From positions 64,762,531 to 64,826,530 of the forward strand of contig CM061918.1 in the NCBI GenBank assembly GCA_031002005.1: a stretch of 64,000 nt of DNA, in the 5' to 3' direction. This stretch comes from Vandiemenella viatica (taxonomy: Eukaryota > Arthropoda > Insecta > Orthoptera > Morabidae). Of this stretch, positions 1 to 18,551 are shown piece by piece. Every line of letters starts with the position of its first letter. Positions within the stretch are counted from its first letter, which is position 1. A model generated the notes under the pieces. The model had not been told where the DNA came from, searched no databases, and saw only the letters and a list, made by a program, of their open reading frames with translations. The position numbers were made by a program, and so were the translations under genes.

Positions 1-285
1 CTCTATAAAGAGAATCAATGTTAACCAGAAATATGTATGTTAAGTGTATTTGCAATTCTCAAATTCAGATAGACTTTTCCATGGCAATTTCCATCAGTCC
101 CAATATCATATCTCAGATCCAAATATTCGATTCCTCTTTGCAGTAAAATACGTGCCTGTAATTTTAATTTATTCTTCTGGTGTTCGGTGACGAAACTGAA
201 AATGCCTCTTTCTTTTTTGCCTGACTCATTATTAAATGGTCAAAAAGACGTCACATTGCATGATCACTTTCTATTAGCAATATCA
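1..285. repeat. Interspersed repeat copy 1 (uninterrupted)
   Basis: Positions 1-275 align without gaps to 18552-18826, with roughly eight mismatches counted by eye. Similarity ends shortly after, near 285. The repeat probably continues left of the window. It holds a single TTTCTATT at 268-275, which is the empty target site of the MITE inserted in the second copy. No coding potential is seen and the family is not recognised. Confidence 0.8.
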
Positions 286-530
286 CTTTCGTGAATGGAT
301 GCAATAAATTATTCAGGATGAAAAGTTAGGAGGTGTTCAGGCCATGTTTTATAAACTCTCCACTAATACTTATGTAATTTCTATTGGAACCTTCAGAAGA
401 AATTTCCCATAGCACCTGGTAGCTATAATTTGGTCCTTTTTCCCAAATACAATAATAATATTTAATTGTAGGCTAACTAGATTAATAGATCTACAGCTGT
501 CAAAAAATAAAAGAGCAATGGGAATCGTTT

Positions 531-800
531 GAAGACAGGAGGAGGGTGAAGAGGGTCATGGGAGTGTACAAGGCGTATACTGGTGATAAGAAATGGAAGA
601 TATCGGTGTAAGAATTAAAAGTAACTAAGTGAAAAGATGGCCATGACCACAAGTTGGCACTCGATTTCAGACACAAGGTTGTAGGAGGATTCTCTTTTTT
701 AGTTAAGGGAAGTCAGGGATTGGAATAAGTTACCTAGAGAAATGATGAATTATTTATCAAAAATGTGGAAAAATTTAATGTGGAAATTTGTAGAGGGCCA
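531..800 (+). mobile_element. Degenerate 3' end of CR1/Jockey-like LINE, family A
   Basis: The sequence matches the 3' coding end of the LINE at 20795-22980 (minus strand), here on the plus strand. It decodes in broken frames to RRRRVKRVMGVYKAYTGD, then KLALDFRHK and a DWN.LPREMMN-like stretch near the reverse transcriptase C terminus. It is 5'-truncated and carries frameshifts. The flanks 286-530 and 801-1010 show nothing recognisable. Confidence 0.75.
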
Positions 801-1010
801 GACCTAGGGAGAGGCCAAACCGGAGCACTTGCCGCGCTTAGCAAATCCAGGGGGTGGCAAAATCGTGATTGAAGGCGTGGTAAATGCCACATTTGTGTGC
901 GACAACTCTTTTCGCCCCGGCTCGGAAAATTTGTAGGTCCGTCATTGTCACTTCGTACGATGTGACTGAAAAAGATCACTGATATTTTTTCATCTTGTTA
1001 TCTACGTTTG

Positions 1011-2010
1011 NNNNNNNNNNNNNNNNNNNNNNNNNNNNNNNNNNNNNNNNNNNNNNNNNNNNNNNNNNNNNNNNNNNNNNNNNNNNNNNNNNNNNNNNNN
1101 NNNNNNNNNNNNNNNNNNNNNNNNNNNNNNNNNNNNNNNNNNNNNNNNNNNNNNNNNNNNNNNNNNNNNNNNNNNNNNNNNNNNNNNNNNNNNNNNNNNN
1201 NNNNNNNNNNNNNNNNNNNNNNNNNNNNNNNNNNNNNNNNNNNNNNNNNNNNNNNNNNNNNNNNNNNNNNNNNNNNNNNNNNNNNNNNNNNNNNNNNNNN
1301 NNNNNNNNNNNNNNNNNNNNNNNNNNNNNNNNNNNNNNNNNNNNNNNNNNNNNNNNNNNNNNNNNNNNNNNNNNNNNNNNNNNNNNNNNNNNNNNNNNNN
1401 NNNNNNNNNNNNNNNNNNNNNNNNNNNNNNNNNNNNNNNNNNNNNNNNNNNNNNNNNNNNNNNNNNNNNNNNNNNNNNNNNNNNNNNNNNNNNNNNNNNN
1501 NNNNNNNNNNNNNNNNNNNNNNNNNNNNNNNNNNNNNNNNNNNNNNNNNNNNNNNNNNNNNNNNNNNNNNNNNNNNNNNNNNNNNNNNNNNNNNNNNNNN
1601 NNNNNNNNNNNNNNNNNNNNNNNNNNNNNNNNNNNNNNNNNNNNNNNNNNNNNNNNNNNNNNNNNNNNNNNNNNNNNNNNNNNNNNNNNNNNNNNNNNNN
1701 NNNNNNNNNNNNNNNNNNNNNNNNNNNNNNNNNNNNNNNNNNNNNNNNNNNNNNNNNNNNNNNNNNNNNNNNNNNNNNNNNNNNNNNNNNNNNNNNNNNN
1801 NNNNNNNNNNNNNNNNNNNNNNNNNNNNNNNNNNNNNNNNNNNNNNNNNNNNNNNNNNNNNNNNNNNNNNNNNNNNNNNNNNNNNNNNNNNNNNNNNNNN
1901 NNNNNNNNNNNNNNNNNNNNNNNNNNNNNNNNNNNNNNNNNNNNNNNNNNNNNNNNNNNNNNNNNNNNNNNNNNNNNNNNNNNNNNNNNNNNNNNNNNNN
2001 NNNNNNNNNN
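1011..2010. other. Assembly gap (1000 N)
   Basis: A run of exactly 1000 undetermined bases, which looks like a fixed-size scaffold gap rather than a measured length. It cuts the 5' side of the CR1-like fragment that resumes at 2011, and may hide exons of the hnRNP gene. Open frames made of X across it are meaningless. Confidence 0.99.
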
Positions 2011-2570
2011 CAAAGCAACATGAAATGGGACTTGCACATAAACTCTTGCACGTCATAGGCAAAGTTAATTCTAAATTACGATTCATAGGTCATTTTCTGA
2101 GGAACTGTAATGCTCATACAAAGGAAATAGCGTATAAAACACTAGTGCGTCCACATCAGGATTACTTTTGTGGAGTTTGGGATCCGTATCTCAAGGGTCT
2201 GATTGACTCAGTGGAGAGCCGCTCAATTCGTGACTGGTTGTTACAGCCCTTATGAAAGTCACAGAATTGATACATAGAATGGGCAAGGATAGTTTGAAAG
2301 ACAGACATCGTCATTTCCTTATAAATTTATTGGAGAATATGCGAAATTCTATCCTACGAGTGCACTGAGATACTTCTTCCACCAACGTATTTGGGTAGTA
2401 ATGACCGCAGGGAAAAGATTCGAGAAATAAGATGCCGTACTGATGCTTATGTATTCTTTCTTTCCTCGTGCTATTCGGGATTGGAATGCACAGATTTAAG
2501 ATTGATGCTCAGCACCTTCTGCCACCCACAATGTTTGTAAATTGCAGAGTATGGATGTAGATGCAGAAAC
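2011..2570 (+). mobile_element. CR1-like LINE, 3' part of reverse transcriptase ORF, degenerate
   Basis: The first frame decodes to KLRFIGHFLRNCNAHTKEIA, then KTLVRPHQDYFCGVWDPY, the post-catalytic region typical of CR1/Rex-type LINEs (L.YC..VWDPY). Further along, in shifted frames, are Y.SFFPRAIRDWNA-like residues, and the end near 2540-2570 (tgcagagtatggatgtagat) resembles a CR1-like 3' terminus. Several stops and frameshifts show a dead copy, and its 5' side is lost in the N gap. It is distinct from LINE families A and B in this window. Family assignment rests on motif recognition only. Confidence 0.75.
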
Positions 2571-2720
2571 GATGTCATATTATACTTTGCCCAATGTCAA
2601 TGAAATTGAGGCAAAATATCCAAGTGTACAAATAAAAAAATTCAAGTTTCAACATATGACAAAGTCTAAACTAATCAAAACCATAGCTACAACAAAATAA
2701 CCGTAAAGAATAAGATACAA

Positions 2721-2746
<26 letters not shown>
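2721..2746. repeat. Poly-T tract
   Basis: A run of about 26 T lies 30 bp past the last visible hnRNP donor site. On the minus strand it is a poly-A, possibly the tail of a decayed retroposon. No gene is seen from 2571 to 2778. Confidence 0.8.
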
Positions 2747-2751
<5 letters not shown>

Positions 2752-2761
2752 GCACAAATTA

Positions 2762-9363
<6,602 letters not shown>

Positions 9364-9500
9364 TTTGATCAATTAATAGCGTACAAGAGTGCGAAATATT
9401 GAATAATCCTAGAAGTTTGATCCACGGAACTCAGCACGCATCAACTCCCGACTGCCACAAGATGGAGAAGACCGTATCAAGCCAGCAAGGACTGTACTAG
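9364..9500 (-). promoter_or_regulatory. Probable 5' UTR and core promoter of the hnRNP gene
   Basis: This is the region directly upstream of the minus-strand ATG at 9363. It contains no recognisable repeat and is less AT-rich than its surroundings at 9420-9490. The transcription start cannot be placed from sequence; the call rests on position alone. Confidence 0.35.
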
Positions 9501-10085
9501 CACAAAATGATTCAAATCAACTACTAATCTGCAATTGATTTACTAACAAAAACTTAATCATCAATTCTAATGTGATTTATTCTATTATAAATAATATATA
9601 GACTATTTTAAAATTTTTAAATCTTCCTACTTCCATTCATTTAATTTATAAACATATTTAACTTTGACTAATGAAGTCAATTAATCGATATGTAGGATGA
9701 CTCACTTGTCAGTACTGATGTGACATTAAATATAGTATGTTAAAAAGCCTATTAACATGTTAACTTTATTAAAAATTAGAAAAGAATTGATTATTTTCAC
9801 CACTCCTACTGTTTATACTCATACTAATTCTGAAATCAAAATCATATTGGACCTGAATGAACAACTTCCAATCACAAACACATTGCTTGTAAAAAAAAAA
9901 ACACCTGTCCTCAAAATATAAAGGAGCATTAGGAAATAATAATTTAAGAATAGAATACCCATTTTAAAGATCAATTAGATGTCATATTTCCAAAAATGGG
10001 TTGACTGAATAAATACGTATCAGCTAATCGAAACTTCACATTCTGTTGAAAAAATGTTTTATAAAAAATGATAGTAAGCTCAAGT

Positions 10086-11079
10086 CGGGTTTACACGGTT
10101 CGCTTTTCATAATCACTCAAGATGATTCACTAGCAGTGAAAGTGAAGGTGAATTAACTTTTCGTTTAAACGTATCATGACAAATTAACCATTCAGTTCAC
10201 TTCAAATTGGCAACAAACCAACTTGTGCTTGAAGTGGATTTAATTTTCAGAGACCAGAATTAAAAGTTACATTGTGAAGAAAGTTAATTGAAGAAAGAGA
10301 AGCTTGAGGACGAGAAATTCGATCTTGTGGCGTAGTAGAATGGGTATAGCAGGACAAAATGGCATATAAAAATAATTTTCGAATGAATGTATCAGAAAGT
10401 TATGATATCAAAAAACTGACCACTAATTACAAAACAGGACACTAAAGAGAAAATGTATTACTGCGAAGCCGAAGCTAGAAACTGCTCTCAGGTTTCTTGC
10501 AACTGACAACTGCTTTGAAACACATTCAGTTTACCTAGAAGCAAAATTTACACCACATTTTTCTGATTTTAAAACTTTAGTTTTATTCGCTAGAATCCCT
10601 GGTTCGAATAGTTTTAATTTTGCACTTGATGTCTTCTGTTATCAAAAGTGGGAAATTTAATTCTTTAATCATGTCCACTGTAGCACTATCTCTTATGTTA
10701 TTATGATCATAACTTTCAATTTTTGTTTTTTTATAAACATTCGTTGTTACAGAGAGATTTTAAAAATACATATACGTATGTTTCTTCTTCCCATTTAAAA
10801 ATGATTGTCTGTTGAAAACAACAACAATTAGAAACAAACAATTGCGATCTATCCAGGAGAAGGTTTCACGTCGATATTTTGAATGTTTACACTCCTCACT
10901 CTTGATGATGCATCCGAGTGAAACATCAAAAGTGAACGAAAAGTTGAACCCCAGCCAACTTCTTTCATCCATCATCGTGGATGATCACTTTGGATGATTC
11001 TCTGTTTACACAGTTCACTTTCCTTTCACTGCGAATGATTCATCCGCAGTGTTTACGAAAAGTGAAGCGTGTAAATCCA
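10086..11079. mobile_element. Harbinger-like nonautonomous element
   Basis: The left end cgggtttacacggttcgctt is an imperfect inverted match to the right end (aagcgtgtaaatcca at 11065-11079). TTTACAC follows the first few bases, as in the PIF/Harbinger element at 41249. Subterminal copies of gattcat/agtgaaagtgaa-type sequence recur at both ends and inside at 10880-11050. No transposase ORF is seen. No convincing TSD was found, so the superfamily is tentative. The stretch 9500-10085 holds nothing recognisable. Confidence 0.5.
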
Positions 11080-11309
11080 TAATCTCCCCATTTCATAAAA
11101 AGGGTGGAAGCAATAGTCTTGTGTCCACTAAGAATAAATCGGGCGCATACCAGTGTTTAAAGATTAATCAAGCTAAGGATAAAACAAAAAACAAAATTAT
11201 TTATTATAAAAGATAAGGACTATTATTATTTTTAGAAAATCAACTAGGCAAAAATCAGGCATTCAGTCACATGACCGCGAACGCCAATGAAAAAAATTTT
11301 TTTTTTTTT

Positions 11310-11860
11310 TTTGCTGTCTTTAGACTGGTTTGATGCAATCCTCCATCCCTTCCTATCCTGTGCTAACCTCTTCATTTCTACATACCTCTTACAACCCACG
11401 TCCTCAATAATCTGCTTCATATATTCTAATCTCTATCTTCCTCTACAGTTCATACCTTCCACTGTTCCCTCCACTAACAAATTAACCAATCCAGCATGTC
11501 TGAAAATATGACCTACCAGGCTGTCTCTTCCTCCATAAACTTCTTTTCTCACCCATCATTTCCAAAACTCGTTCATTTCTTACTTTGTCTGTCCACTTAA
11601 TTTTCAGCATTCTTCTGTAGCACCACATTTCAAATGCTTGAATTTCTTTCTTTCCGGTATTCCTAAAGTCCATGTTTCGCTACCGTAAAGTGCTGTGCTC
11701 CACACATAAGAGTTTTAAAAAGTTCTTTCTAATTCCTAGATCAAAATTTGAAACTAAAAGGTTTCTCTTTTTCATGAAGGCTCTTTTTGCTAGTGCTATT
11801 CTGCTTTTAACATCATTCCTGCTTCGGCCATTGGTTGTAATGTTACTTGGTAAATTATTA
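11310..11860 (-). mobile_element. RTE-like LINE, C-terminal fragment
   Basis: The minus strand decodes to IALAKRAFMKKK, then KKEIQAFEMWCYRRMLKIKW, TDKVRNERVLEMM and finally EMKRLAQDRKGWRIASNQSK. This is the C-terminal tail of a non-LTR retrotransposon polyprotein (EAFEMWCWRRML... to DR..WR....NQS). Frames are broken several times and the 5' side is missing. The same tail, more decayed, occurs at 29780-30465, and the endonuclease part of such an element is at 51020-52370. Confidence 0.75.
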
Positions 11861-11904
11861 GTTTGTAGGAACTTTTGTCATGTTAATATAGTTTTTATTT
11901 TTTT

Positions 11905-12296
11905 AATTTAATTTAATTGCAATGCAGCACAGGCTCCGGTGGCAATTTCCCTACACACCCATCTTCCCCCTATCCTGCACCTACCTACATTTGCCCTCTA
12001 CAAATTTTATCTTTAAATTCTTTCAAAGTTTTCGGTAAATTATTCATCATTTCTCTTGGTAACTCATTCCAATCCCTGACACCCTAACCTAAAAAAGAGA
12101 ATCTTCCCACACCCTTGTGCCTGAAATCGAGTGCCAGCTTGTGGTCATGGTCATCTTTTCCCTTCCATGCACTACTTTTCATACCTATTGCAATATCTTT
12201 CCATGCCTCATCGCCAGTATATGCCCTGTACACTCCCATGACCCTCCTCATCCTCCTCCTGTCTTGCAATGAATCCCATTCCAGCTCCCAGTTATA
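11905..12296 (-). mobile_element. LINE family A, 5'-truncated 3' end
   Basis: Nearly the same sequence as 20795-21200, in the same orientation. It starts with the A/T-rich tail (taatttaatttaatt) followed by gcaatgcagcacaggctccg. It encodes, in two frames, WDSLQDRRRMRRVMGVYRAY and KLALDFRHKGVGRFSFLG. It stops abruptly near 12296, as expected for 5' truncation during target-primed integration. Confidence 0.85.
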
Positions 12297-13880
12297 TCCT
12301 GAACCAGGATTTAGCAAAGCAAATAGTAGCAATTTGCCCAAAATTGACGCCGTTACATTTGGCATATTTTTCACGTCAAACATCGACTTTTGCTCATCGG
12401 AATTCAGCAAAGTAAAAAGTATGGAAGTATACACAAGTGTCAATTATACATTACAAGCTGGGATAGTATTATTTCAGTTTACTAAGCAGTAACCTAATGC
12501 TTAGTCATACATTCTGTAAATAATTGATACTTGTATGAGGTTACATTTGCGAAGTATAAGCAAGTGCTAAATAGTTAAACCAGAAGGAATACCTATGCAA
12601 AATAACAAAGAATTCTTTCTTCGCTTCGATACTGTCTTTGGCGTGAATAATTGTCAGTGGATATAGTTGTTGTCAGTTTCTATTATTTCTGTGCCGTGCC
12701 TGTATAGTAACTTTTCAGTTGCATCACGTCTAACGTATGTGTCTTTTTGCTTTTACGTATATCTTTTCGAGATAAGTATATTCTCAAAAACAGGTGTGGC
12801 AAATTTTATAGCTATGGTACTGCATTTTTCCAATCTTCTCTAAGCTTTGTATCAGTCTAACATCATCTTTCAGTTATGATATCTCGAGAAAAATGAGAGA
12901 AATTTTTTAAAAAAATATTCTTTATTTTCGATTTTTTTTATCGAGCTGCATAAGAATCTATCATCAGATTATGGTACCAAGGCAATGACAGTGCTGCCAG
13001 AATGTGTTTATTATATTAAACGTAACACTAAAGAAAGGTTATAAATTATAAAACTCAATTCTTACTTTATTATGTTGTCAGTACTTGAAAAGTAGTGGTT
13101 CTGCAAAATTCATCAGTTTTTCTTTAGATTTAGAAATATATTGTGCACAAACGCTTACAGCAAAATAGTTTCACAAAAATATATTCTTGAATCTGCAGAT
13201 CAACTATGAGCATCCTCCCTCCTTTCAAGTTTTCCCATACCTGTTCATTATTTAGAACATACAGTATACAAATAACTTGTTTAGCGTTTTATTGTCGTGA
13301 TTTTGCACTGTAGCACCACACAGTACTTATAAAACGAGGAATTCATTTTTAATTAAAGAATACTAGACATCTGCCATAAACATATACTACTGCTTTGTTT
13401 TGGTTCGGATGGTGTGACGTCATTCAAGACGCCATGACACTTATGAGCCTGTGCTCCATTGCAATTAAATTAAATTAAAAAAAAATTATTTAAACTGGTT
13501 TTTTAAAATGCAAAATACATAATGTAAATGTTGATTTTTTGAAGAATAATACGTTGTTTGAGTAAAATACATACTACCGTAAAGTATTACACTAATTTTA
13601 AAATGTAGTCAACTATCCAATAATCCTTTTCAAAATTGTTTTTCATTAATAAGTAGTGCTAGCTACCGAAACACCGCCAGATGATGCGAATTTGGCGCGT
13701 TGAGAAACCCGGAAATCTTTCTTCAAAAGGTTGCCGCCATGAAAGCGTTCATAGTTATCTACTTCATTAATAATTTCTGAATCATTCGCTGGGAGAAAAA
13801 ATCTTACATTTGGGAATATATTTCTACTAGCAGTTACCCACGACTTCGTCCGCGTTGAGGTGATGTAATATAATATTTTC
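12297..13880. other. AT-rich intergenic stretch without a recognised gene
   Basis: I see no splice-supported exon, RNA gene or complete transposon here. Short open frames have no recognisable motif. Confidence 0.6.
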
Positions 13881-13884
13881 TTGA

Positions 13885-14145
13885 GAGGTCTCATTGCTCA
13901 GTGGTTAGAACGTCCAACTGGAGATGGAATAGTCCCCAGCTTGAATCCCAGTCTCGGCGAAGATTTTCGTAGGTCCTTAGCTCGACCTTCACATCTGTCA
14001 TAGGTTGTTGTTTAATGTGAATTACACCAGAATGCTCACTTCGTTCTGATTCCGTGTTGAACTGTGGGTCTTCTATGTCCGGTAGAATTACTGGGTTACG
14101 TTAAGCGGCTACGAAAGGGGCTGATTGCGGAGACGAAAAAAAACC
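13885..14145 (+). mobile_element. tRNA-derived SINE
   Basis: The head is tRNA-like: an A-box-like tgctcagtggttagaacg at about 13904 and a B-box-like agcttgaatccc about 40 bp downstream. A tRNA-unrelated body follows and ends in an A-rich stretch (gacgaaaaaaaacc) near 14145. The body motif cgtgttgaactgtgggtct recurs, diverged, at 52405-52430. The stretch 14146-14540 shows nothing recognisable. Confidence 0.6.
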
Positions 14146-14539
14146 TTGTCACCAGGTCAATATGACCACACAATTTATTTTAGAGCTATTTTTATTAGCA
14201 ATAGTAGTAACAAATGTTGCAATAAAATAACAAAAATTTATTTATGTTCCACAACTACTTCATTGAATCTTTAAAACAATAAAAATATTCTATTTGTTAG
14301 GAGTATTTTCGGTTTAATATATCGGTATATACAATACTGAGGATTTGTCTCCTTGGTTTTGGCTATTATCGTAGCCCTGATTTTCTTTTATTTCTTTGAA
14401 AAATTTGAATTTCGTTTAGCCCGCATCTCTTATAATTACTAATTTCATCTCACGAATAAAAATTAATATAGTTTTAATTATTGGAAGCTCAAAATATTAG
14501 TAATGCATTGACGGAATAGCAGAAGCAAAGTGCCACACT

Positions 14540-17500
14540 CGGGTCAGTGTGATGTCGGTCTTGAGACGCTTTGATCGGCCACAGATGAACTCTGCTGTGA
14601 GGCGAGTGAATCTGGAACTGGAACGGTATTTATGTCTGATGATGGCTCTGGCATGGGCTTGGTACCTGTAGATGCTATTGATAGGAGGGGTTGTACTAGG
14701 CATGGCCTACACCTCAATAGCAGAGGGAAGGGCGTTCTTTCAGATCTCATTGCAAAACAATTAATTGGGGCCACAAATTCACATGAACAGATTCCTGTTG
14801 TTAATGGTGTTAGGGCAGCTCCTTTTTTAGTTTAGGATCATGTATTAGGCAGAGAGTTTTAAAAGAAATTAGTTTAAACAATAATGAGTTTTCAGATACC
14901 AAAATTAAAAATTGTGAAGGGATTAATTTATTACATCAGAATATCAGAGGTTTAACATACAAAGTGGACGAATTGTTAGTCCACATAAATGAATTGAATG
15001 ATATCAATAGAATTGATGTTTTATGTCTGTCTGAACACCACATAACAACAGGAATAGGTATGTCAAATGTAACTGACTTTAATTTAACTTCTCATTATTG
15101 TAGTATGAACTTGGAGAAAGGAGGAGTTGTCACTTATGTTAGAAATGGTTATAGGTTTGACGATATAAGTATCAGCAAGTACTGTGTTGATCAACATTTT
15201 GAAGCTTGTGCTACACGGCTAAATTTCAATAACGAAATTTTCATAATAGTAACAGTATAGAGAGCACCATCGGGAAACTTTTCTATTTTTATGAAACAAT
15301 TTGAACTCTTATTATATTTTTAAGCAGAAAATGTAGATATTCTAAATAACTTACCCTGTAAAGTCATGTTAGAATCATTAGTCAGTTCAATCAATTTAAC
15401 TCAGGTAGTTAATTTTCCAATTAGAATAATGAATAATAGTCACTCAGCTATAGACAATGTTTTCCTAGATACCTCAAAATTCAGTTATACCAACAATAAC
15501 CTTTCGGATCACGATACCCAATTATTAACCATCAACACTTCAGTGGGAACTAGCTCTAAGAGTAATGTTTTTAAACTTCAGCGTGTAATAAATGATGAGT
15601 CAGATACTTGTTTTTGAAAGTGCCTCAGTAACACAAACTGGGAACAGGTTTACAGTGCTCACGGTATGAATGAAAAATACAACATTTTTAGTAACATTGT
15701 ATTAAATTACTTTGAAAATTGCTTCCCCTTGAAAAAGTGTCGTGCTTCTCGAAAAGAACAAAAACCTTGGATAACTATTTAATTTAACTGCAATAGAGCA
15801 CACGCTCTGGTGGCAATTTCCCTACCCACCCAACTTCCCCCTATCCTGCACCCACCTACATTTGCCCTCTACAAATTTCAACTTTAAATTCTTTTAACGT
15901 TTTCTGTAAGTTATTCATTGTTCCAACATCATGCATTAATAAACGAAAGTTTGCCTCTAGGAACAGTGGGAATGCTAATGTTAAAACACTTTACAAACAG
16001 TACTGCAAAATACTGAAAAAGGTTATTAAAGAATCTAAAAGTATGTACTACAAACATAAAATTCATGATTCTGAACATAAAATTAAGACAATATGGGACA
16101 TTGTAAAAAAAGAAATAGGAAAAAGTAATCAAACAAGTAATGATATTTTAATCAAAGAAAATTCTGTAGAATCTAATTTTTCAACTGCTGATAAAGTTAA
16201 TAAAAAATTTTTATGTGTTGCTGATAAATTGACTGCTAATAGCTCAGTGACACACAGTATGTATTTTGTCAAAACAGGCTTCCAAGAAAAATTTAACTCT
16301 ATGTCTGTAAAATTAGAAGAAATAAGAAAGATTATCAGATCCCTTAAGAGCAAATACTCAAGTGGTTATGATGGGATTTCCAGCAGATTAATTAAATTGT
16401 GCTCCACAGAATTAAGTAATATACTAAGTTATCTGTTTAATATATCTTTACTTGAGGGTACTTTTCCCGAAAGGCTTAAGTATGCTGTAGTTAAACGACT
16501 CTATAAAAAGGGATATAAGGCAGCCGTATCTAATTACTGACCAATTTCATTACTAACAACCTTCTCCAAAGTTTTTGAGAAAGCAATGTACAACAGAGTT
16601 TATGAACACCTTAAAAACAATAATATTCTAACTAAATCACAATTTGGTTTTCAAAAGGGTCATTCAACAGAACGAGCTATATTTGCATTCACTGACAATA
16701 TTTTAGAATGAATAAATGATGGGAATGTGGGAATTTTTTGTGACTAATCTAATGCATTTGACTGTGTAGATTATAATATTCTGATACAGAAACTAAAGTA
16801 TTATGGTATAGATTGCATTGTTAATAAATGGCTTAGTTCTTACCTTCTAAATAGAAAACAGATAGTGTCAATCGAGAATTCTATATAGGGGCCACTATTG
16901 TTTTTAATATATATAAATGATCTACCGTGTGTTTCATCTAAAAACTCAAAATTTGTCCAATTTGCAGATGACACAAACATTTGAATTAAAAACACTCCAC
17001 ATTTTTCTACAGAATATATTTCAAATTATGTCTTTGAACTGATTAATAATTTTTTTTACAGCTAATGGCTTGTCTTTAAACTTTGATAAAACTGTATATG
17101 CAATTAAGTACATCACACAGATTAACACCAGATACAGACATACAATTTGCAGGCCAGTCTATTCAAGAGGTAGAGTGTGTGAAATTTCTAGGTTTGTATA
17201 TTGATCATAATTTAAATTGCAAAGTACATGTTTCTGACTTACTAAAGCGATTGGGTGCCGCCAAGTTTGCAATTCGTACAATTTGAGCTATAGGTGATCT
17301 CCGTATGATGCAGCTAGTTTATTTTGCTTATTTTCATTCCTTATTGTCATATGGAATAATATTCTGGGGCAATTCTGCCCTTAGAGACAAAGTGTTCAGA
17401 GCCCAAAAGCGTGTAATAAGAATTATGTGTGGGTTTAGCAGTAGAACTTTATGTAGAGAGCTGTTCAAGAAGTTAGGGATTTTAACATTAGCGTCTGAGT

Positions 17501-17947
17501 ACATATACACATTAATGTCCTTTGTAGTCACAAATTATACTTTGTTTGAAACAAGAAGTAAAACTGATCTTCACAAGACTTACAAGACATTGTCATTTGT
17601 TCAAGAAGGGGTCCGATATTCAGGGATACATATCTTCAATCAGCTCCCAACACATGCAGATGATAAGAATAAATTCAGGAAAAAATTGAAAGAATTTTTA
17701 ATTGACAACTCCTTCTACTCTGTCGAAGAATTTATTTCTAAGGTATCAAAAAAATAACTGCCAGCAGCTTGTTTAAATGTAGTTTACATAATTAATTTAC
17801 CATGTATGTTATGACTGTACATCTAGTGGTGTAGTTACTATTTTGTTATGCAACTGTTTATCTGTCAATTGACAACTTTCCACATCCCACTGAGCCAGTC
17901 GCTTATATTGGGATCAATCGAAAATGAATGCATTGTATTGTATTGTT
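14540..17947 (+). mobile_element. Jockey/CR1-like LINE family B, long but dead copy
   Basis: The domains follow the expected order. At 14590-14830 is an SGNH-like end (CTRHGLHLNSRGKG). At 14920-15600 is the endonuclease (LLHQNIRGL, DVLCLSEHH, LSDHD). At 16000-17000 is the reverse transcriptase (PISLLTTFSKVFEK, FGFQKGHSTERA, FDCVDYNIL, GPLLFLIYINDLP, then catalytic FADDTN). At 17090-17757 is the C terminus (VKFLGLYIDHNLNCKVH, RAQKRVIRIMCG). A TGTAT-type tail ends at 17947. Many stops and frameshifts and a 140-bp insertion at 15779 make it nonfunctional. It is a close relative of the copy at 62488-63663, from which it differs by small in-frame deletions near 17560 and 17655. Confidence 0.9.
15779..15918 (-). 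mobile_element. LINE family A 3' end nested inside LINE family B
   Basis: A 140-bp, 5'-truncated end of family A (tail aatttaactgcaatagagca and the block ctacatttgccctctacaaa). It splits the family B frame between KPWIT and NSGNANV-type residues. The nested order shows that family A was active after this family B copy inserted. Confidence 0.8.
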
Positions 17948-18551
17948 GAATGGAGTTAAGGTTGCCAGATACAGGGGTATAATTTTAGGAAGATTTTTGG
18001 GGTGTATGTTTAAAGAGTGAACAAATATACAAATAAAAAGTATATATTTTAGATAAAAAAACATATTATCAAACGTATATATACCTCTTTTAGGTTTATT
18101 AATATAACTTTGGCAGAAAATCAACATCACATATTATAAACAATAATTGAACACCTCACTTTGGCTAAATCAAAATCAACATGAATCAAAAAGAATCTTA
18201 ATCAACTACTATTTTTAAATATTTATCACTAGATTTTGCCGTTTTCACAAGTTTTTCTTCGTTTCTGCTTTGCAAAACTGATAAATTTCTTAGCAAAACT
18301 CTTTAAAATCGATTCGAGTTTGCAGTACAGTCTTGATCAAATCCATCGATATTCATCCTCGGTCCATAAATTGTTCAACAGGCTAAGAATTTCGTCGGAA
18401 AAGGCATTGTTCGTAATAAATGACAAAACAAAATAAATTAGTTTCTTTAAAATGACTAGATCATTAGATACGTTAGTTTTAAAGAAGTAGAAGATTTTAT
18501 CACGTGGCTAGTCTATTAGAAGGACCTCAAAACAGCTTTCAAACATGTGAA
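17948..18551. other. AT-rich intergenic stretch without a recognised gene
   Basis: No exon, RNA gene or mobile element could be supported between the LINE tail and the repeat at 18552. Confidence 0.55.

Noticed and set aside
976..2255. Long open frames of about 340-415 codons across 1011-2010
   Set aside because: They consist almost wholly of undetermined bases.
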